Shown: piece by piece, positions 7,851-17,557 of the stretch | How the letters are laid out: each line of letters opens with the position of its first letter | Position numbering within the stretch: the stretch's first letter is position 1 | Assembly: GCA_001779595.1 (NCBI GenBank) | Contig: MFKO01000008.1 | Coordinates: forward strand, 4,578 to 48,204 | DNA: 43,627 bases | Reading direction: 5' to 3' | Source of the DNA: Candidatus Kaiserbacteria bacterium RIFCSPHIGHO2_01_FULL_46_22 | GTDB taxonomy: Bacteria; Patescibacteriota; Minisyncoccia; Phycocordibacterales; UBA918 | Position numbers and translations under genes: made by a program | The notes under the pieces: generated by a model | Databases searched by the model: none | What the model saw: only the letters and a program-made list of their open reading frames with translations | Told to the model about the DNA's origin: nothing

Positions 7851-7913
7851 ACTGCGGTCTGATTAAATAACGGAGACAGTATAACATTGCCTTCAGTTTG
7901 CTATCATTGAGCA

Positions 7914-10097
7914 ATGCTGCCTTCTGACCCGCTTTCGAGACACTTCCGAATTGATATTGCACATCAAAAAGCGCTTAAGCGACTCCACGTCGAGACCGTG
8001 GGCGAGCTGCTCTACCATTTGCCGGTACGTTACGAAGACGTAAGTGATATTCAGTCTGTACAAGGACTAGCCGTCGGCGGCGAGGCTGTAGTATATGGCC
8101 AACTTGGTGGACTCAAAGCGCGCAAAGCTTGGAAAAGTCGTCGCCCTATCGCCGAGGGATATCTAGAAGACGGCACAGCACGGATCAAGTTGATGTGGTT
8201 CAACCAGCCATATATCGCCAAGATGTATCGCGATGGACAATACGTGAAGGCGGTAGGCAAAGTTACCGGCACGCCCGGCAAGGAATACATCGCCAATCCC
8301 GAACTCGAACCACTCGATCATTTGCCGATCGACCGTCACGATTCAATTTTTAAAACCAGTAACAGCGAGGACACTATTTATCCTGTGTATCGTGAAAGCC
8401 AAGGTGTGACCAGCCGCTGGTTCTACCATACCGCAATTAAGTGCTTTGAATCCGGAGTACTCCAAAGTCTAAAGGACCCAATACCGGAAGAAATAAGAAA
8501 ACGTTACAAGCTCTACCCCCTTGATACGGCACTCCGTTATATTCATTCACCAAAAAAACTCGAACACGCTGAAGGCGCCCGTAAACGTTTTGCTTTTGAA
8601 GAGGTTTTTCATATTCAAGTGGAAATGGCACGCCGTCGGGCAGCCATCAGCGCCGCAACAACCTACGAGATCAATTCAGGCGAGGATCACGTGCGTGAAT
8701 TTGTTGAACGCTTTCCTTTCAAACTGACCACGGCGCAAAGCAAAGCCATCAAAGAAGTCCTGCAGGATTTCAAAAGACCACACGCTATGTCACGCTTACT
8801 GGAAGGTGATGTCGGTAGCGGCAAGACGGCAGTAGCGGCAACGACCGCGTACGCTGTTGCTGTCAGTCGCCCGCCCGAAGGCAAGTCAGCTGGAGAACGT
8901 GGCGGTCTAGAGTACGGCAACCTACAAGTTGCTTATATGGCTCCGACAGAAATTCTGGCCAAACAACACTTTGAAAGTTTTATTCAATATTTTTCACACC
9001 TACCGGTCCAGATCGGACTAATTACCGGTAGCGGCTGTTACAAATTTCCTTCTAAGTCGGACCCTCGAAAACCAACCAAAATATCCCGCACGCAACTCTT
9101 GAAGTGGGTAAAAAATGGAGAAATCCCAATTCTGATTGGTACTCACGCTCTTATTTATAAGAGCGTGGAGTTCAAGCATTTAGCCTACGTCATAATTGAC
9201 GAACAACATCGCTTTGGCACCAACCAGCGCAAAGCCCTCACTAAAAAAGGCGCTCCCTTGCCACACCTTTTGTCGATGACAGCCACGCCGATCCCTCGCA
9301 CTCTTTCATTGACCATTTATGGCGACCTAGATATCACATTGCTAGACCAAATGCCGGCTGGTCGCAAGGCAGTGATCACAAAGATTATTGGTCCTCAACA
9401 ACAAGCGCCAATGTATGAGCATGTTAAGACCGAACTTAAGTCCGGTCGGCAAGCCTATGTTATTTGTCCTCGTATCAACGAGCCTGACCCAGAAAAAGAA
9501 AACGCCCTCAACTTAAAAAGCGTCGTCGCTGAAGCCGAGCGACTGCAGCGTGACATTTTTCCTAATACCAGAATCGACGTACTACACGGGAAAATGACCC
9601 CGACCGAAAAGGATAAGGTGATGGCCAGATTTTTGGCTCATGAAAGCGACATCTTGGTAGCTACCTCGGTAGTGGAGGTCGGCGTTAACGTGCCAAACGC
9701 CACCAACATTATCATTGAAGGCGCCGAGCGGTTCGGCCTTTCTCAACTCCACCAATTGCGCGGTCGTGTCATTCGCGGCACCTACCAGCCGTACTGTTTT
9801 GCGGTCACAGAATCAAAAAGTGAAAAAACCCGCGACCGCTTAAAGGCTCTCATTACTGCTAAAAATGGTTTTGAACTTTCTGAATACGATTTACAATTCC
9901 GCGGCGCCGGCGAACTCTACGGCGGCAAACAGTCCGGTCTCTCCGATCTTGGAATGGAAGCGATTAAAAATCTGAAGCTGGTTGAAGCAGCTCGAAACGA
10001 AGCCCGTAACTTAGTGGAGAAAAACCCTGACCTATCCAATCACCCACAAATCAAAGACCGTCTGGCCAAAATCGACCAGTCTCTACATATGGAATGA
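7914..10097 (+). CDS. recG: ATP-dependent DNA helicase RecG
   Basis: RLLEGDVGSGKTAVA, YMAPTEILAKQHF, IIDEQHRFGTNQRKAL, LSMTATPIPRTLSLTIYGDLD, ERFGLSQLHQLRGRV. Confidence 0.97.
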   Translation: MLPSDPLSRHFRIDIAHQKALKRLHVETVGELLYHLPVRYEDVSDIQSVQGLAVGGEAVVYGQLGGLKARKAWKSRRPIAEGYLEDGTARIKLMWFNQPYIAKMYRDGQYVKAVGKVTGTPGKEYIANPELEPLDHLPIDRHDSIFKTSNSEDTIYPVYRESQGVTSRWFYHTAIKCFESGVLQSLKDPIPEEIRKRYKLYPLDTALRYIHSPKKLEHAEGARKRFAFEEVFHIQVEMARRRAAISAATTYEINSGEDHVREFVERFPFKLTTAQSKAIKEVLQDFKRPHAMSRLLEGDVGSGKTAVAATTAYAVAVSRPPEGKSAGERGGLEYGNLQVAYMAPTEILAKQHFESFIQYFSHLPVQIGLITGSGCYKFPSKSDPRKPTKISRTQLLKWVKNGEIPILIGTHALIYKSVEFKHLAYVIIDEQHRFGTNQRKALTKKGAPLPHLLSMTATPIPRTLSLTIYGDLDITLLDQMPAGRKAVITKIIGPQQQAPMYEHVKTELKSGRQAYVICPRINEPDPEKENALNLKSVVAEAERLQRDIFPNTRIDVLHGKMTPTEKDKVMARFLAHESDILVATSVVEVGVNVPNATNIIIEGAERFGLSQLHQLRGRVIRGTYQPYCFAVTESKSEKTRDRLKALITAKNGFELSEYDLQFRGAGELYGGKQSGLSDLGMEAIKNLKLVEAARNEARNLVEKNPDLSNHPQIKDRLAKIDQSLHME

Positions 10098-10109
10098 TAT
10101 AATTGGCCA

Positions 10110-10844
10110 ATGTTTGATGTAATTCTTCGTGCTTGTAGACATCCGATCTTATACAGCGGTGTCCGTCGTATCACCACCCTCACTTTTAAAGAAAAAATTC
10201 ACGAAACGGGCGATATCTATTCATTTATATTTACTGCCGCCAACCTGCCGAGCTGGCAGGCCGGTCAACATTCTATTTTTACTATTCCTGCACGACCTGT
10301 TGAAGGGAAAACGTGGCGACCCTTCTCAGTAGCTTCGTCACCACACGAAAATGAAATAAGAATCGGCACAATAGTCAGCGCCGAACCAAGCAGTTTTAAA
10401 CATCATCTTTCAACCCTCAATCCTGGTGACAAGATTCGTATGTTTGGTCCATATGGCGAGTTGTACATTACTAAAAAAATGCGCCACGTCGTTGGCGTAG
10501 CTGGTGGTATTGGCATCACGCCGTTTCGTTCTATCATCGCTGACTTGGCCAAAAATCCAACTGATACAAAACTTACCCTGATCTATTCCGCGCGCGAAGG
10601 ACAACACGCCTATCGTGGAGACTTGGAAAAATGGCGGGAACAAAATCCAAACATCGAAATCATCTACACTACTACTCCGGAAGAAGTAAACGCTGAACTA
10701 GCGAAGCAAGTTGAAGCATACAAGAATGATGCCCATTACCTACTTTCTGGTCCACCCAAGATGATTGAGGCGTTGTGCTCTAAGTTGTCTGAATCAGGAA
10801 TCGCAAAAGATCATGTTCTGAATGATCCATTCAAGGGTTACTAA
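10110..10844 (+). CDS. FAD/NAD-binding ferredoxin reductase-like oxidoreductase
   Basis: WRPFSVASSPHENEIRIG flavin motif, GVAGGIGITPFRSII, YLLSGPPKMIEAL. Confidence 0.88.
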   Translation: MFDVILRACRHPILYSGVRRITTLTFKEKIHETGDIYSFIFTAANLPSWQAGQHSIFTIPARPVEGKTWRPFSVASSPHENEIRIGTIVSAEPSSFKHHLSTLNPGDKIRMFGPYGELYITKKMRHVVGVAGGIGITPFRSIIADLAKNPTDTKLTLIYSAREGQHAYRGDLEKWREQNPNIEIIYTTTPEEVNAELAKQVEAYKNDAHYLLSGPPKMIEALCSKLSESGIAKDHVLNDPFKGY

Positions 10845-10846
10845 AA

Positions 10847-10879
10847 AGAAAAGGCCAGACAGTATGTCTGGCCTTTTCT
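10847..10879 (+). terminator. intrinsic terminator
   Basis: AAAAGGCCAGACAGTATGTCTGGCCTTTTCTTT. Confidence 0.85.
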
Positions 10880-10886
10880 TTATCAG

Positions 10887-10960
10887 TCCGCCCTCTTGGA
10901 CTCGAACCAAGGACCACAGAGGTATAAGCTCTGTGCTCTAACCAACTGAGCTAAGGGCGG
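10887..10960 (-). tRNA. tRNA-Ile(UAU)
   Basis: Acceptor CCGCCCT/AGGGCGG, D-arm GCTC/GAGC, anticodon arm CAGAG-CTTATAC-CTCTG, T-arm CTTGG-TTCGAGT-CCAAG; CCA not encoded. Confidence 0.9.
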
Positions 10961-11063
10961 ATCGCATAACTTTATAGCAAAGACGGTATCTGTGCAAAAC
11001 TAAGCAGTAAAGCTCTAGAGACTGCTATGCTAATTAGTAATATTAAAGGTTTAATTTAAATCA

Positions 11064-11477
11064 ATGAGTCAAAAAACTCTACGGGAAATAGCTAAGTTTG
11101 CGAGCGGACTGGTAGCAGCTGATTTGGCAACCACTATATGGTTTGCCTACAGTGGACTGCTACCTCTAACATCGTTTGGCATTACTTTTGATGAAGCGAT
11201 GATCTGGCCAGCGATTATTTTTGATGCGGCCCTTCTCACTGTGCTAGTTCATTACAGCTGGCACATTGGTAAAATCCCAGCCCTTCGCGAACGCAGTTAC
11301 TTGATGATTGCCGGCATAATCTTTGGCGTGATTGCCGCGGCGCACTTTGCCCGTATCCTCTTCCAAATCGACTTTGCTATTATGGACTGGACTGCACCGC
11401 ACTGGCTATCATGGATCGCCGTCTTGGTAACAACCTATCTTTGCTATATGAGCTTCCGTTTGGCAGTAAGACGCTAA
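11064..11477 (+). CDS. multi-TM membrane protein, hypothetical
   Basis: Four hydrophobic segments; ORF followed by strong terminator. Confidence 0.7.
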   Translation: MSQKTLREIAKFASGLVAADLATTIWFAYSGLLPLTSFGITFDEAMIWPAIIFDAALLTVLVHYSWHIGKIPALRERSYLMIAGIIFGVIAAAHFARILFQIDFAIMDWTAPHWLSWIAVLVTTYLCYMSFRLAVRR

Positions 11478-11492
11478 GAACTGGAAAATCTT

Positions 11493-11532
11493 AAACAAAC
11501 GGCGCGGGCCAAAAGGCCCGCGCCGTTTGTTT
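11493..11532 (+). terminator. intrinsic terminator
   Basis: AAACAAACGGCGCGGGCC-AAAA-GGCCCGCGCCGTTTGTTT. Confidence 0.9.
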
Positions 11533-11600
11533 ATTGCGTTTGCCCAATAAGCCGCTATACTGCCCCGCGGACTGAAACAACACAAACAAGGAGACGTGTC

Positions 11601-12533
11601 GTGGATCTTTCAAAAATACAGAGAACAATAAAGGGCGTGACCATCCCTTCGGTTATGGTCGGGGGCGGAGTTGCAAAAACTACCGAGCACCTAGACCAAT
11701 ATACTCAGACCGAAACGTTGGCAGAATGGGGCTCGTTTACCAAAGAAGAAAAGGTTGGAAATGGTGGGCGCGACTACTACGCACACTATCGTGGTGGAGA
11801 ATTGCAATTCGCCTTGAATTCGATCGGACTTACCAATCCTGGTATTGAATATGCCAAGAGAAATTCTCGAGAAATGATCAATCGGTACGCAGACCACGGA
11901 AAACCTCTGATCCTCAACATCTCCGGTGAAGGCGTTCAGGATTCCTTGGAGTTGCTGCAGAAGGCAGTGGAGTACAGATTTCCTATAGTCACTGCGAATG
12001 CTGCTTGCCCCAATGTAGAAAGCGGTGGAAGTCGGCCGATGCCGGTCATGTGCTTTGACATTGATGCTATGCAACAGTTCATCATCCGGGCCGATGCAAA
12101 GATAGGCAGCACCGACAATGTGATCATGCTCAAGGTTTCGACCGGCCTACCTCTACTGACTTTGAAACAGATATGTGAAACACTTAAGGGTACCTCTGCT
12201 TTCTCGGGAATCATCACGGGCAACACCGTACCTGGTGGTTTCCACTATCTGGAAGACGGCCAGACGGCTATCAAGACCCGGACCGGTATCGAAGTTGGTG
12301 GCATGAGCGGGCCTGCCATCAAACCGTTGGCACTCTCACAGACCAAATTCGCCGCTGACTTTTTCGGCGCAAACAAGGAAGTGTGGCACTGCGGTGGCAT
12401 CATGAATGCTGATGACTGCCATGACGCCTTTCGCGCAGGCGCATCGGCTGTCCAACTCGTGACCGGATTCATAGAAGCAGGTCAGAAGCCCGAGTTCATC
12501 CGGGACATACTTGTCGATCTCGCGAATGACTGA
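11601..12533 (+). CDS. pyrD: dihydroorotate dehydrogenase-like (class 1 fold)
   Basis: GLTNPGIEYAKRN, PLILNISGEG, TANAACPNVESGG, GIEVGGMSGPAIKPLAL, CGGIMNADDCHDAFRAGASAVQLVTGF; GTG start with AAGGAG SD. Confidence 0.85.
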   Translation: MDLSKIQRTIKGVTIPSVMVGGGVAKTTEHLDQYTQTETLAEWGSFTKEEKVGNGGRDYYAHYRGGELQFALNSIGLTNPGIEYAKRNSREMINRYADHGKPLILNISGEGVQDSLELLQKAVEYRFPIVTANAACPNVESGGSRPMPVMCFDIDAMQQFIIRADAKIGSTDNVIMLKVSTGLPLLTLKQICETLKGTSAFSGIITGNTVPGGFHYLEDGQTAIKTRTGIEVGGMSGPAIKPLALSQTKFAADFFGANKEVWHCGGIMNADDCHDAFRAGASAVQLVTGFIEAGQKPEFIRDILVDLAND

Positions 12534-12540
12534 ACATATC

Positions 12541-12568
12541 GGTAGGGCGGCCTCCGGCCGCCCTACCC
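12541..12568. terminator. perfect GC hairpin after pyrD
   Basis: GGTAGGGCGGCC-TCC-GGCCGCCCTACC. Confidence 0.75.
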
Positions 12569-12647
12569 TCAAACCTACAACTTCCCATATGGGAGGTTTT
12601 TTGTTATGTTTGCCGCTGACTGCAATCTTGAAAGAAGGAGAACGACG

Positions 12648-13748
12648 ATGGAAGTAAAAAGATACACGAACAACACGATCGCCGAAATAGAATTGCCTAG
12701 GCCGTTCGACGGACACGGACACCCACGCAGAGACGAACTTCTCCGCTTGGTTGGACCAATGATGGCCAAACGCTTCGCCTCCGGCATCGTAATGCCGAAT
12801 ACCAAGCCGCCCATCACCAGTCGTCTGGTCGCGAGCGAGTATCGTGACGACATTCTGCACAGCACTGATCACAGGTTTTCGCCGCTCATGACCCTGTATC
12901 TGACTGACACGCTCGACCCCGCTGAACTGAACGAGATGCGCACGTGGGGTATCTACGGGGTCAAGTACTATCCCAAAGGTCTCACGACCAACAGCGACAG
13001 TGGTGTTTTTAGCCCTTCGTCGTTGTGGACTCCTGGTACCAACGCCTTCAATGTCTTGCGCAAGCTGGCTGAAGAAGGCGGAGTCCTGTTGTTGCATGCC
13101 GCCGACGGTTTCGACAAGAACAACAATGAGCTGGATCCTTATGACCAGGAACCCCACTTCATAAGGGAGTCGTTACCACGAGTCAAGGATGCACACCCTG
13201 ACCTGAAAATCTCGGTGGAGCATCTATCTACGGCGGTCGGTGCTGAATTTATGTTCAAAAATGGTGGCTACAAACTCGGCTGCTCGATCACCCTCCACCA
13301 CCTCACCAAGGATCGTCGCGACGTTTTTCGCGGCGGATTTCGTCCACACCTTATGTGGTGGCCGATCATCCAACCGGCCGAACACAAGGAAGCAATCCAA
13401 GCACTGGCAATTGCTGACAAACGGTTTGTCTGGCTCGGCACGGACTCGGCACCCCACCCTGTCTCGAGCAAGCGGGCCGATTGCTGTATGGGTGGCGTGC
13501 TCACCCACCACATGGCCCTTGAAGGCTATGTGGAGGCATTCGAAGATCTCGGAGCTCTCGACGACCGCTTCGAACGGTTTGCCAGCATCAACGGCCCGAA
13601 GTTCTTTGGCTTTCCGCCCAGCATAAAAACTATCACGTTGGTCCGTGAAGACTGGACGGTCAAAAATTCATACCTGACCGAAGGTCTTCAAGAAGAAATC
13701 ATTCCGTTTCGCTACGGCGAAACCATGCGCTGGAAGATCCAAGACTAA
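12648..13748 (+). CDS. pyrC: dihydroorotase
   Basis: RPFDGHGHPRRDELL, MPNTKPPIT, KYYPKGLTTNSDSG, LLLHAADG, SVEHLSTA, LGTDSAPHP; AAGGAG SD before ATG 12648. Confidence 0.92.
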   Translation: MEVKRYTNNTIAEIELPRPFDGHGHPRRDELLRLVGPMMAKRFASGIVMPNTKPPITSRLVASEYRDDILHSTDHRFSPLMTLYLTDTLDPAELNEMRTWGIYGVKYYPKGLTTNSDSGVFSPSSLWTPGTNAFNVLRKLAEEGGVLLLHAADGFDKNNNELDPYDQEPHFIRESLPRVKDAHPDLKISVEHLSTAVGAEFMFKNGGYKLGCSITLHHLTKDRRDVFRGGFRPHLMWWPIIQPAEHKEAIQALAIADKRFVWLGTDSAPHPVSSKRADCCMGGVLTHHMALEGYVEAFEDLGALDDRFERFASINGPKFFGFPPSIKTITLVREDWTVKNSYLTEGLQEEIIPFRYGETMRWKIQD

Positions 13749-13756
13749 ACGACGAA

Positions 13757-13784
13757 GGCCCCGGTGCGCAAGCGCACCGGGGCC
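13757..13784. terminator. terminator between convergent pyrC and ftsH
   Basis: GGCCCCGGTGCGCAAGCGCACCGGGGCC. Confidence 0.85.
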
Positions 13785-13809
13785 TATTTTAATTTTGAAT
13801 TCAACCTAA

Positions 13810-15819
13810 CTACTGAACCTCTTCGCTACCGCCAATCGCGATACCTTTTGTTGGATCCGCCAAACCTTGTTCCTGAAGCCGAGCATCACGATAAACATCT
13901 TGAATCTCAACTCCTTCGGCTTTCAAGATACCTTCATACTCCTCACGCTCCAGTGTCTCCACTTCGATCAAGCGTTTAGAAATAGCATCGAGAGCAGCGC
14001 GGTGCTTTGTTAGAACCTCGCGAGCGGTTTCCATTCCAGTTGAAATCAAAAGTGATACTTCTTCATCAATTGCTTTTGCAACATCCGGAGAATAACCGCG
14101 ATCCTCACCTACGCCACCACCAATCAAACGTCCGCCAGAACCTTCGAGCGCCACTGGACCAAGCCGTTCACTCATACCGTACTTGGTGACCATATCGCGT
14201 GCCAAGTTGGCAACGACTTGTAGATCGTTCGACGGACCCGTGGTCAAGTCACTGAAAACCATCTGTTCTGCTACATAACCACCGAGTGTCATCGCAATAT
14301 CATCGATGAACTCCTTTTTGGAATGCATCTTACGATCTTCGTCCGGCAATTTGAGAGTATAACCGGCCGCTCGTCCACGTGAGATGATCGAAATCTTCTG
14401 CACTGGGTCTGCATAAGGCAAAACCGAAGCGACCAAAGCGTGTCCAGCTTCGTGGTACGCAGTAACTTCTCTTTCTTTCTTAGACAACAAGTGACTCTTG
14501 CGTTCTGGACCAAGCATTACCTTCTCAATCGAACGGATGATATCAAACTGCGCCACTGTCTTTCGCTCTTCGCGGGCAGCTAAGATAGCAGCTTCGTTCA
14601 TTAGAGATTGCAGATCTGCTCCCGAGAAGCCAGGGGTGCGGGTAGCAATCACTTCTAGATTTACATCATCAGCTAAAGGCTTCTTGCGCGCGTGAATTCC
14701 GAGAATAGCTTGACGATCATCGCGATCAGGCAAGTCGATAGTAACGCGTCGGTCAAAACGGCCCGGGCGAACCAACGCCGGATCAAGCACGTCAGGTCGG
14801 TTGGTTGCCGCCATCACGATCACTTTCTCAGAAGGTTCAAAACCATCCATCTCAACCAAAATTTGGTTTAGAGTCTGTTCACGTTCGTCATTGCCGCCGC
14901 CGATACCAGTGCCGCGGATACGTCCAACAGCATCGATCTCGTCAACGAAAATAATAGCTGGTGCCGCTCGCTTTGCCATCTGGAAAAGATCACGCACACG
15001 CGAAGCACCGACTCCAACAAACATCTCAACGAATTCAGAACCAGAGATCGAGAAGAAAGGCACGCCAGCCTCCCCTGCCACAGCACGAGCCAAAAGAGTT
15101 TTACCAGTACCAGCCGGACCCATTAGAAGCACGCCCTTCGGAATCTCTGCGCCGATATCAAGAAACTTTTTTGGATTCTTAAGGAAATCTACAATCTCTT
15201 CGAGTTCTTGCTTGGCTTCTTTAGCGCCAGCAACATCTTTAAAAGTCACCTTCTGTGACTGATCGGCTGGATCAATCACGCGTGCTTTAGACATTCCGAA
15301 GTTCAATGCCTGCATACCTGCGCCACGCACTGAGCGGGTGAAGAACCAAATAATGATTAGGAGAAAAAGAATCGGGAAAAGAAATGGAGCAAACGTGGCC
15401 AGATAGTACCCAAAGCCAGTTTCATTCTTTACATCTATTGAAACCGCAGCGAGTTCGTTGTGACCAACACCGAGATTAGTAAGAGTTTCAGTGACAGAAG
15501 AATCATTTTCCTTCTTTCCTTCTGCTTTGGATTTACTTTCGTCCTTATAACTAACCTCCAACTTGCTGCCACGCACGACAATTTCTTTGACCGAGCCAGC
15601 TTTCACGTCGGCCGCGATCTGCGAAAGCGAAATTTCCTGTACTTCTTCCTTTTTCTCAGCAAAATACGAGTAGGCCGCGACCACTAGCATCAAGACCAAT
15701 ACGGTCGAGAGCATGTTGTTCCAAAAGTTACCCGGCCCGACTGACATTTTCTTCATTAATCCGCTAGGACCACGTCCTCTGCTTTCTTTCTTCTTTCCTT
15801 TAATTTTTTTCTCGCTCAT
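13810..15819 (-). CDS. ftsH: ATP-dependent zinc metalloprotease FtsH
   Basis: [49 protein letters not shown] region [15 protein letters not shown] zinc site. Confidence 0.98.
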   Translation of the reverse strand: MSEKKIKGKKKESRGRGPSGLMKKMSVGPGNFWNNMLSTVLVLMLVVAAYSYFAEKKEEVQEISLSQIAADVKAGSVKEIVVRGSKLEVSYKDESKSKAEGKKENDSSVTETLTNLGVGHNELAAVSIDVKNETGFGYYLATFAPFLFPILFLLIIIWFFTRSVRGAGMQALNFGMSKARVIDPADQSQKVTFKDVAGAKEAKQELEEIVDFLKNPKKFLDIGAEIPKGVLLMGPAGTGKTLLARAVAGEAGVPFFSISGSEFVEMFVGVGASRVRDLFQMAKRAAPAIIFVDEIDAVGRIRGTGIGGGNDEREQTLNQILVEMDGFEPSEKVIVMAATNRPDVLDPALVRPGRFDRRVTIDLPDRDDRQAILGIHARKKPLADDVNLEVIATRTPGFSGADLQSLMNEAAILAAREERKTVAQFDIIRSIEKVMLGPERKSHLLSKKEREVTAYHEAGHALVASVLPYADPVQKISIISRGRAAGYTLKLPDEDRKMHSKKEFIDDIAMTLGGYVAEQMVFSDLTTGPSNDLQVVANLARDMVTKYGMSERLGPVALEGSGGRLIGGGVGEDRGYSPDVAKAIDEEVSLLISTGMETAREVLTKHRAALDAISKRLIEVETLEREEYEGILKAEGVEIQDVYRDARLQEQGLADPTKGIAIGGSEEVQ

Positions 15820-15867
15820 AGAACCGAATTATACAGAAAGACCTTATTTTTGCTATATTTAGTGACA

Positions 15868-16314
15868 ATGACAGATTACGTCAGAAACAAAAAAGTCACT
15901 CTCAACTTTGAACTCCTGGACCTATTTGAGGCGGGAGCAGTTTTACTTGGTACAGAAGTTAAATCGATTCGCCAAGGGCAAGGTAAACTTGATGGTTCGC
16001 ATGTGGTCGTGCGTGGTGGCGAAGTCTATCTAGTTGGCGCCTCAATTCCGCCATTTCAAAAAGCCAACGCCCCGACCGATTACGACAACGAACGTGTCCG
16101 CAAACTACTGCTTTCTAAGAAAGATATCCTCAAGCTTTATAATGAAAGTGAGAAGAAGGGCTTGACAATAGTGCCAATTAGGTGGTACAATACTGGAAGC
16201 AAATTGAAGCTCGAAATAGCTGTTGCGAAGGGTAAAAAGAAACACGATAAACGTGATACCATCAAACAACGCGACACCAAACGCGAGATCGAGAGAACAT
16301 TGAAAACTCAATAA
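15868..16314 (+). CDS. smpB: SsrA-binding protein SmpB
   Basis: NKKVTLNFELLDLFEAGAVLLGTEVKSIRQGQGKLDGSHVVVRGGEVYLVGASIPPFQKAN; KGKKKHDKRDTIKQRD tail. Confidence 0.96.
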   Translation: MTDYVRNKKVTLNFELLDLFEAGAVLLGTEVKSIRQGQGKLDGSHVVVRGGEVYLVGASIPPFQKANAPTDYDNERVRKLLLSKKDILKLYNESEKKGLTIVPIRWYNTGSKLKLEIAVAKGKKKHDKRDTIKQRDTKREIERTLKTQ

Positions 16315-16367
16315 ATTGACTATTCAAAGGTGTGATCATGGGGACCACATCAAACTGGAGGAATGAA

Positions 16368-16589
16368 ATGCCTAACAAAGACGGGAAGTTAGTCGTTTTC
16401 GGAGATGAGTTCGACCCGGCGGTGATCGAGAATCACCCACTGGCGTCAAAAAACAGGGTGCGCTTGGCCAAGAACCAGATCGATGCCATTATGGCAGATC
16501 TGAATCCTGACCAAATCGCCGAACTTCGCCAAGAGCTCCGCGACAAGGAGCTCAATGACTGGCTCGAGGTGATCATCACCGTTCACTGA
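16368..16589 (+). CDS. hypothetical protein
   Basis: MPNKDGKLVVFGDEFDPAVIENHPL...; GGAGGAATGAAATG SD; own terminator. Confidence 0.65.
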   Translation: MPNKDGKLVVFGDEFDPAVIENHPLASKNRVRLAKNQIDAIMADLNPDQIAELRQELRDKELNDWLEVIITVH

Positions 16590-16599
16590 AATGTTCTTC

Positions 16600-16627
16600 G
16601 GCGGACGCATTAGCTAATGCGTCCGCC
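16600..16627 (+). terminator. intrinsic hairpin
   Basis: GGCGGACGCATTAGCTAATGCGTCCGCC. Confidence 0.75.
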
Positions 16628-16700
16628 TCACCTTTGAGTAGTCAATTTCAAAATGGAAAAATGAAAGGTGTGTTAATGAGAACGCACAGGGAGGGTTGTG

Positions 16701-16874
16701 ATGTCTGAAGATAAAAAAGACAACAACGAACAAGTTAGGTTTTTAGGTCGCTTAGTTGATCTAAAACAACTGGTTAGTGAAAACTTTTGGTTCATCCGAG
16801 TCAGCAACGCAAAAGGAGCGCCAAAAACGCTGATTAACCTCAAGTACCCAACCATTCGGCGGACAGATCCTTGA
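16701..16874 (+). CDS. 57-aa hypothetical protein, possible small RNA/DNA-binding-like protein
   Basis: MSEDKKDNNEQVRFLGRLVDLKQLVSENFWFIRVSNAKGAPKTLINLKYPTIRRTDP*; GGGAGGG SD; not in the ORF track. Confidence 0.55.
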   Translation: MSEDKKDNNEQVRFLGRLVDLKQLVSENFWFIRVSNAKGAPKTLINLKYPTIRRTDP

Positions 16875-16884
16875 TCTGTCCGCC
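16858..16884 (+). terminator. hairpin overlapping the 3' end of the 57-aa ORF
   Basis: GGCGGACAGATC-CTT-GATCTGTCCGCC. Confidence 0.75.
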
Positions 16885-16914
16885 ATACCTTTCAGTTTTT
16901 CATCCTCTGCACTT

Positions 16915-16951
16915 CCCCGAATACTTTCAAGCTACTTGAAAGTATTCGGGG
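16915..16951. repeat. perfect 17-bp palindrome overlapping the tmRNA 5' end
   Basis: CCCCGAATACTTTCAAG-CTA-CTTGAAAGTATTCGGGG. Confidence 0.9.
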
Positions 16952-17335
16952 GATGACAGGCATCGACGGTTTGCCCGGTTCATCTGCGCAATGCCGAAGT
17001 TGAATGGGACTTCGCTAAAACTCATTCATCTGTACGTGCAAACAAAAGCGTACCAAGCCCGTTTGCATACGGGTTCGCCTTCGCTCGAGCTTAAATTTTA
17101 GCTCGCGACTGGCGACGCCGCGTTACCTGACGTTTGATAAGGTAATGTCGGTGGAATAGCCATCGAACTCTAGATAATTGGTTTGTTCCTCCAATTATCC
17201 AAAATGTTAGGAACTGCTCGTCTGAAGGTTTTGCCTACTTTTCCACTTCAGACGCTAAGATCTAAACTAGGCTATGCATTGTAGACTCAGCTGGATCGAC
17301 ATTCTCGGACGGCGGTTCAATTCCGCCCATCTCCA
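16949..17335 (+). ncRNA. ssrA: tmRNA (SsrA)
   Basis: 5' GGGGATGACAGGCATCGACGG; tag ORF GCA AAC AAA AGC GTA CCA ... GCT CGA GCT TAA; 3' tRNA-like GGACGGCGGTTCAATTCCGCCCATCTCCA; smpB nearby. Confidence 0.95.
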
Positions 17336-17350
17336 CGAGTACAAAAATCC
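17322..17350 (+). repeat. 29-bp direct repeat copy 1 (includes tmRNA 3' end)
   Basis: TCCGCCCATCTCCACGAGTACAAAAATCC. Confidence 0.95.
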
Positions 17351-17391
17351 GCTCACACATTTGTGTGGGCGATTTTTGTTCGTGGAGATGG
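17327..17391. repeat. palindrome 1 mirroring the tmRNA 3' end
   Basis: CCATCTCCACGA-gt-ACAAAAATC ... GATTTTTGT-TCGTGGAGATGG. Confidence 0.9.
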
Positions 17392-17528
17392 AGAAAGCAA
17401 ACTGCTTTGCTTTCGTGCGGAGTTGAACAGGCGGAGCTATGTTTTTCTTCCCTTCCTAGAAGAAAAACGAGCGAGCCGGGCCGGCAAGTACTTATGAACG
17501 CAGTGAATTAGTAACTTGGTATGTCAAC

Positions 17529-17557
17529 TCCGCCCATCTCCACGAGTACAAAAATCC
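17529..17557 (+). repeat. 29-bp direct repeat copy 2 of tmRNA 3' end
   Basis: Exact TCCGCCCATCTCCACGAGTACAAAAATCC, similarity extends left into TCAAC (T-loop). Confidence 0.95.

Noticed and set aside
12336-13157. 273-aa minus-strand ORF over pyrD/pyrC
   Set aside because: Shadow ORF opposite two clear enzymes; composition not protein-like.
13224-13511. Antisense ORFs inside pyrC, gdhA, ftsH, malic enzyme and similar genes listed in the ORF track
   Set aside because: They lie fully within strongly supported CDSs, have no SD or promoter, and their translations look like shadow frames.
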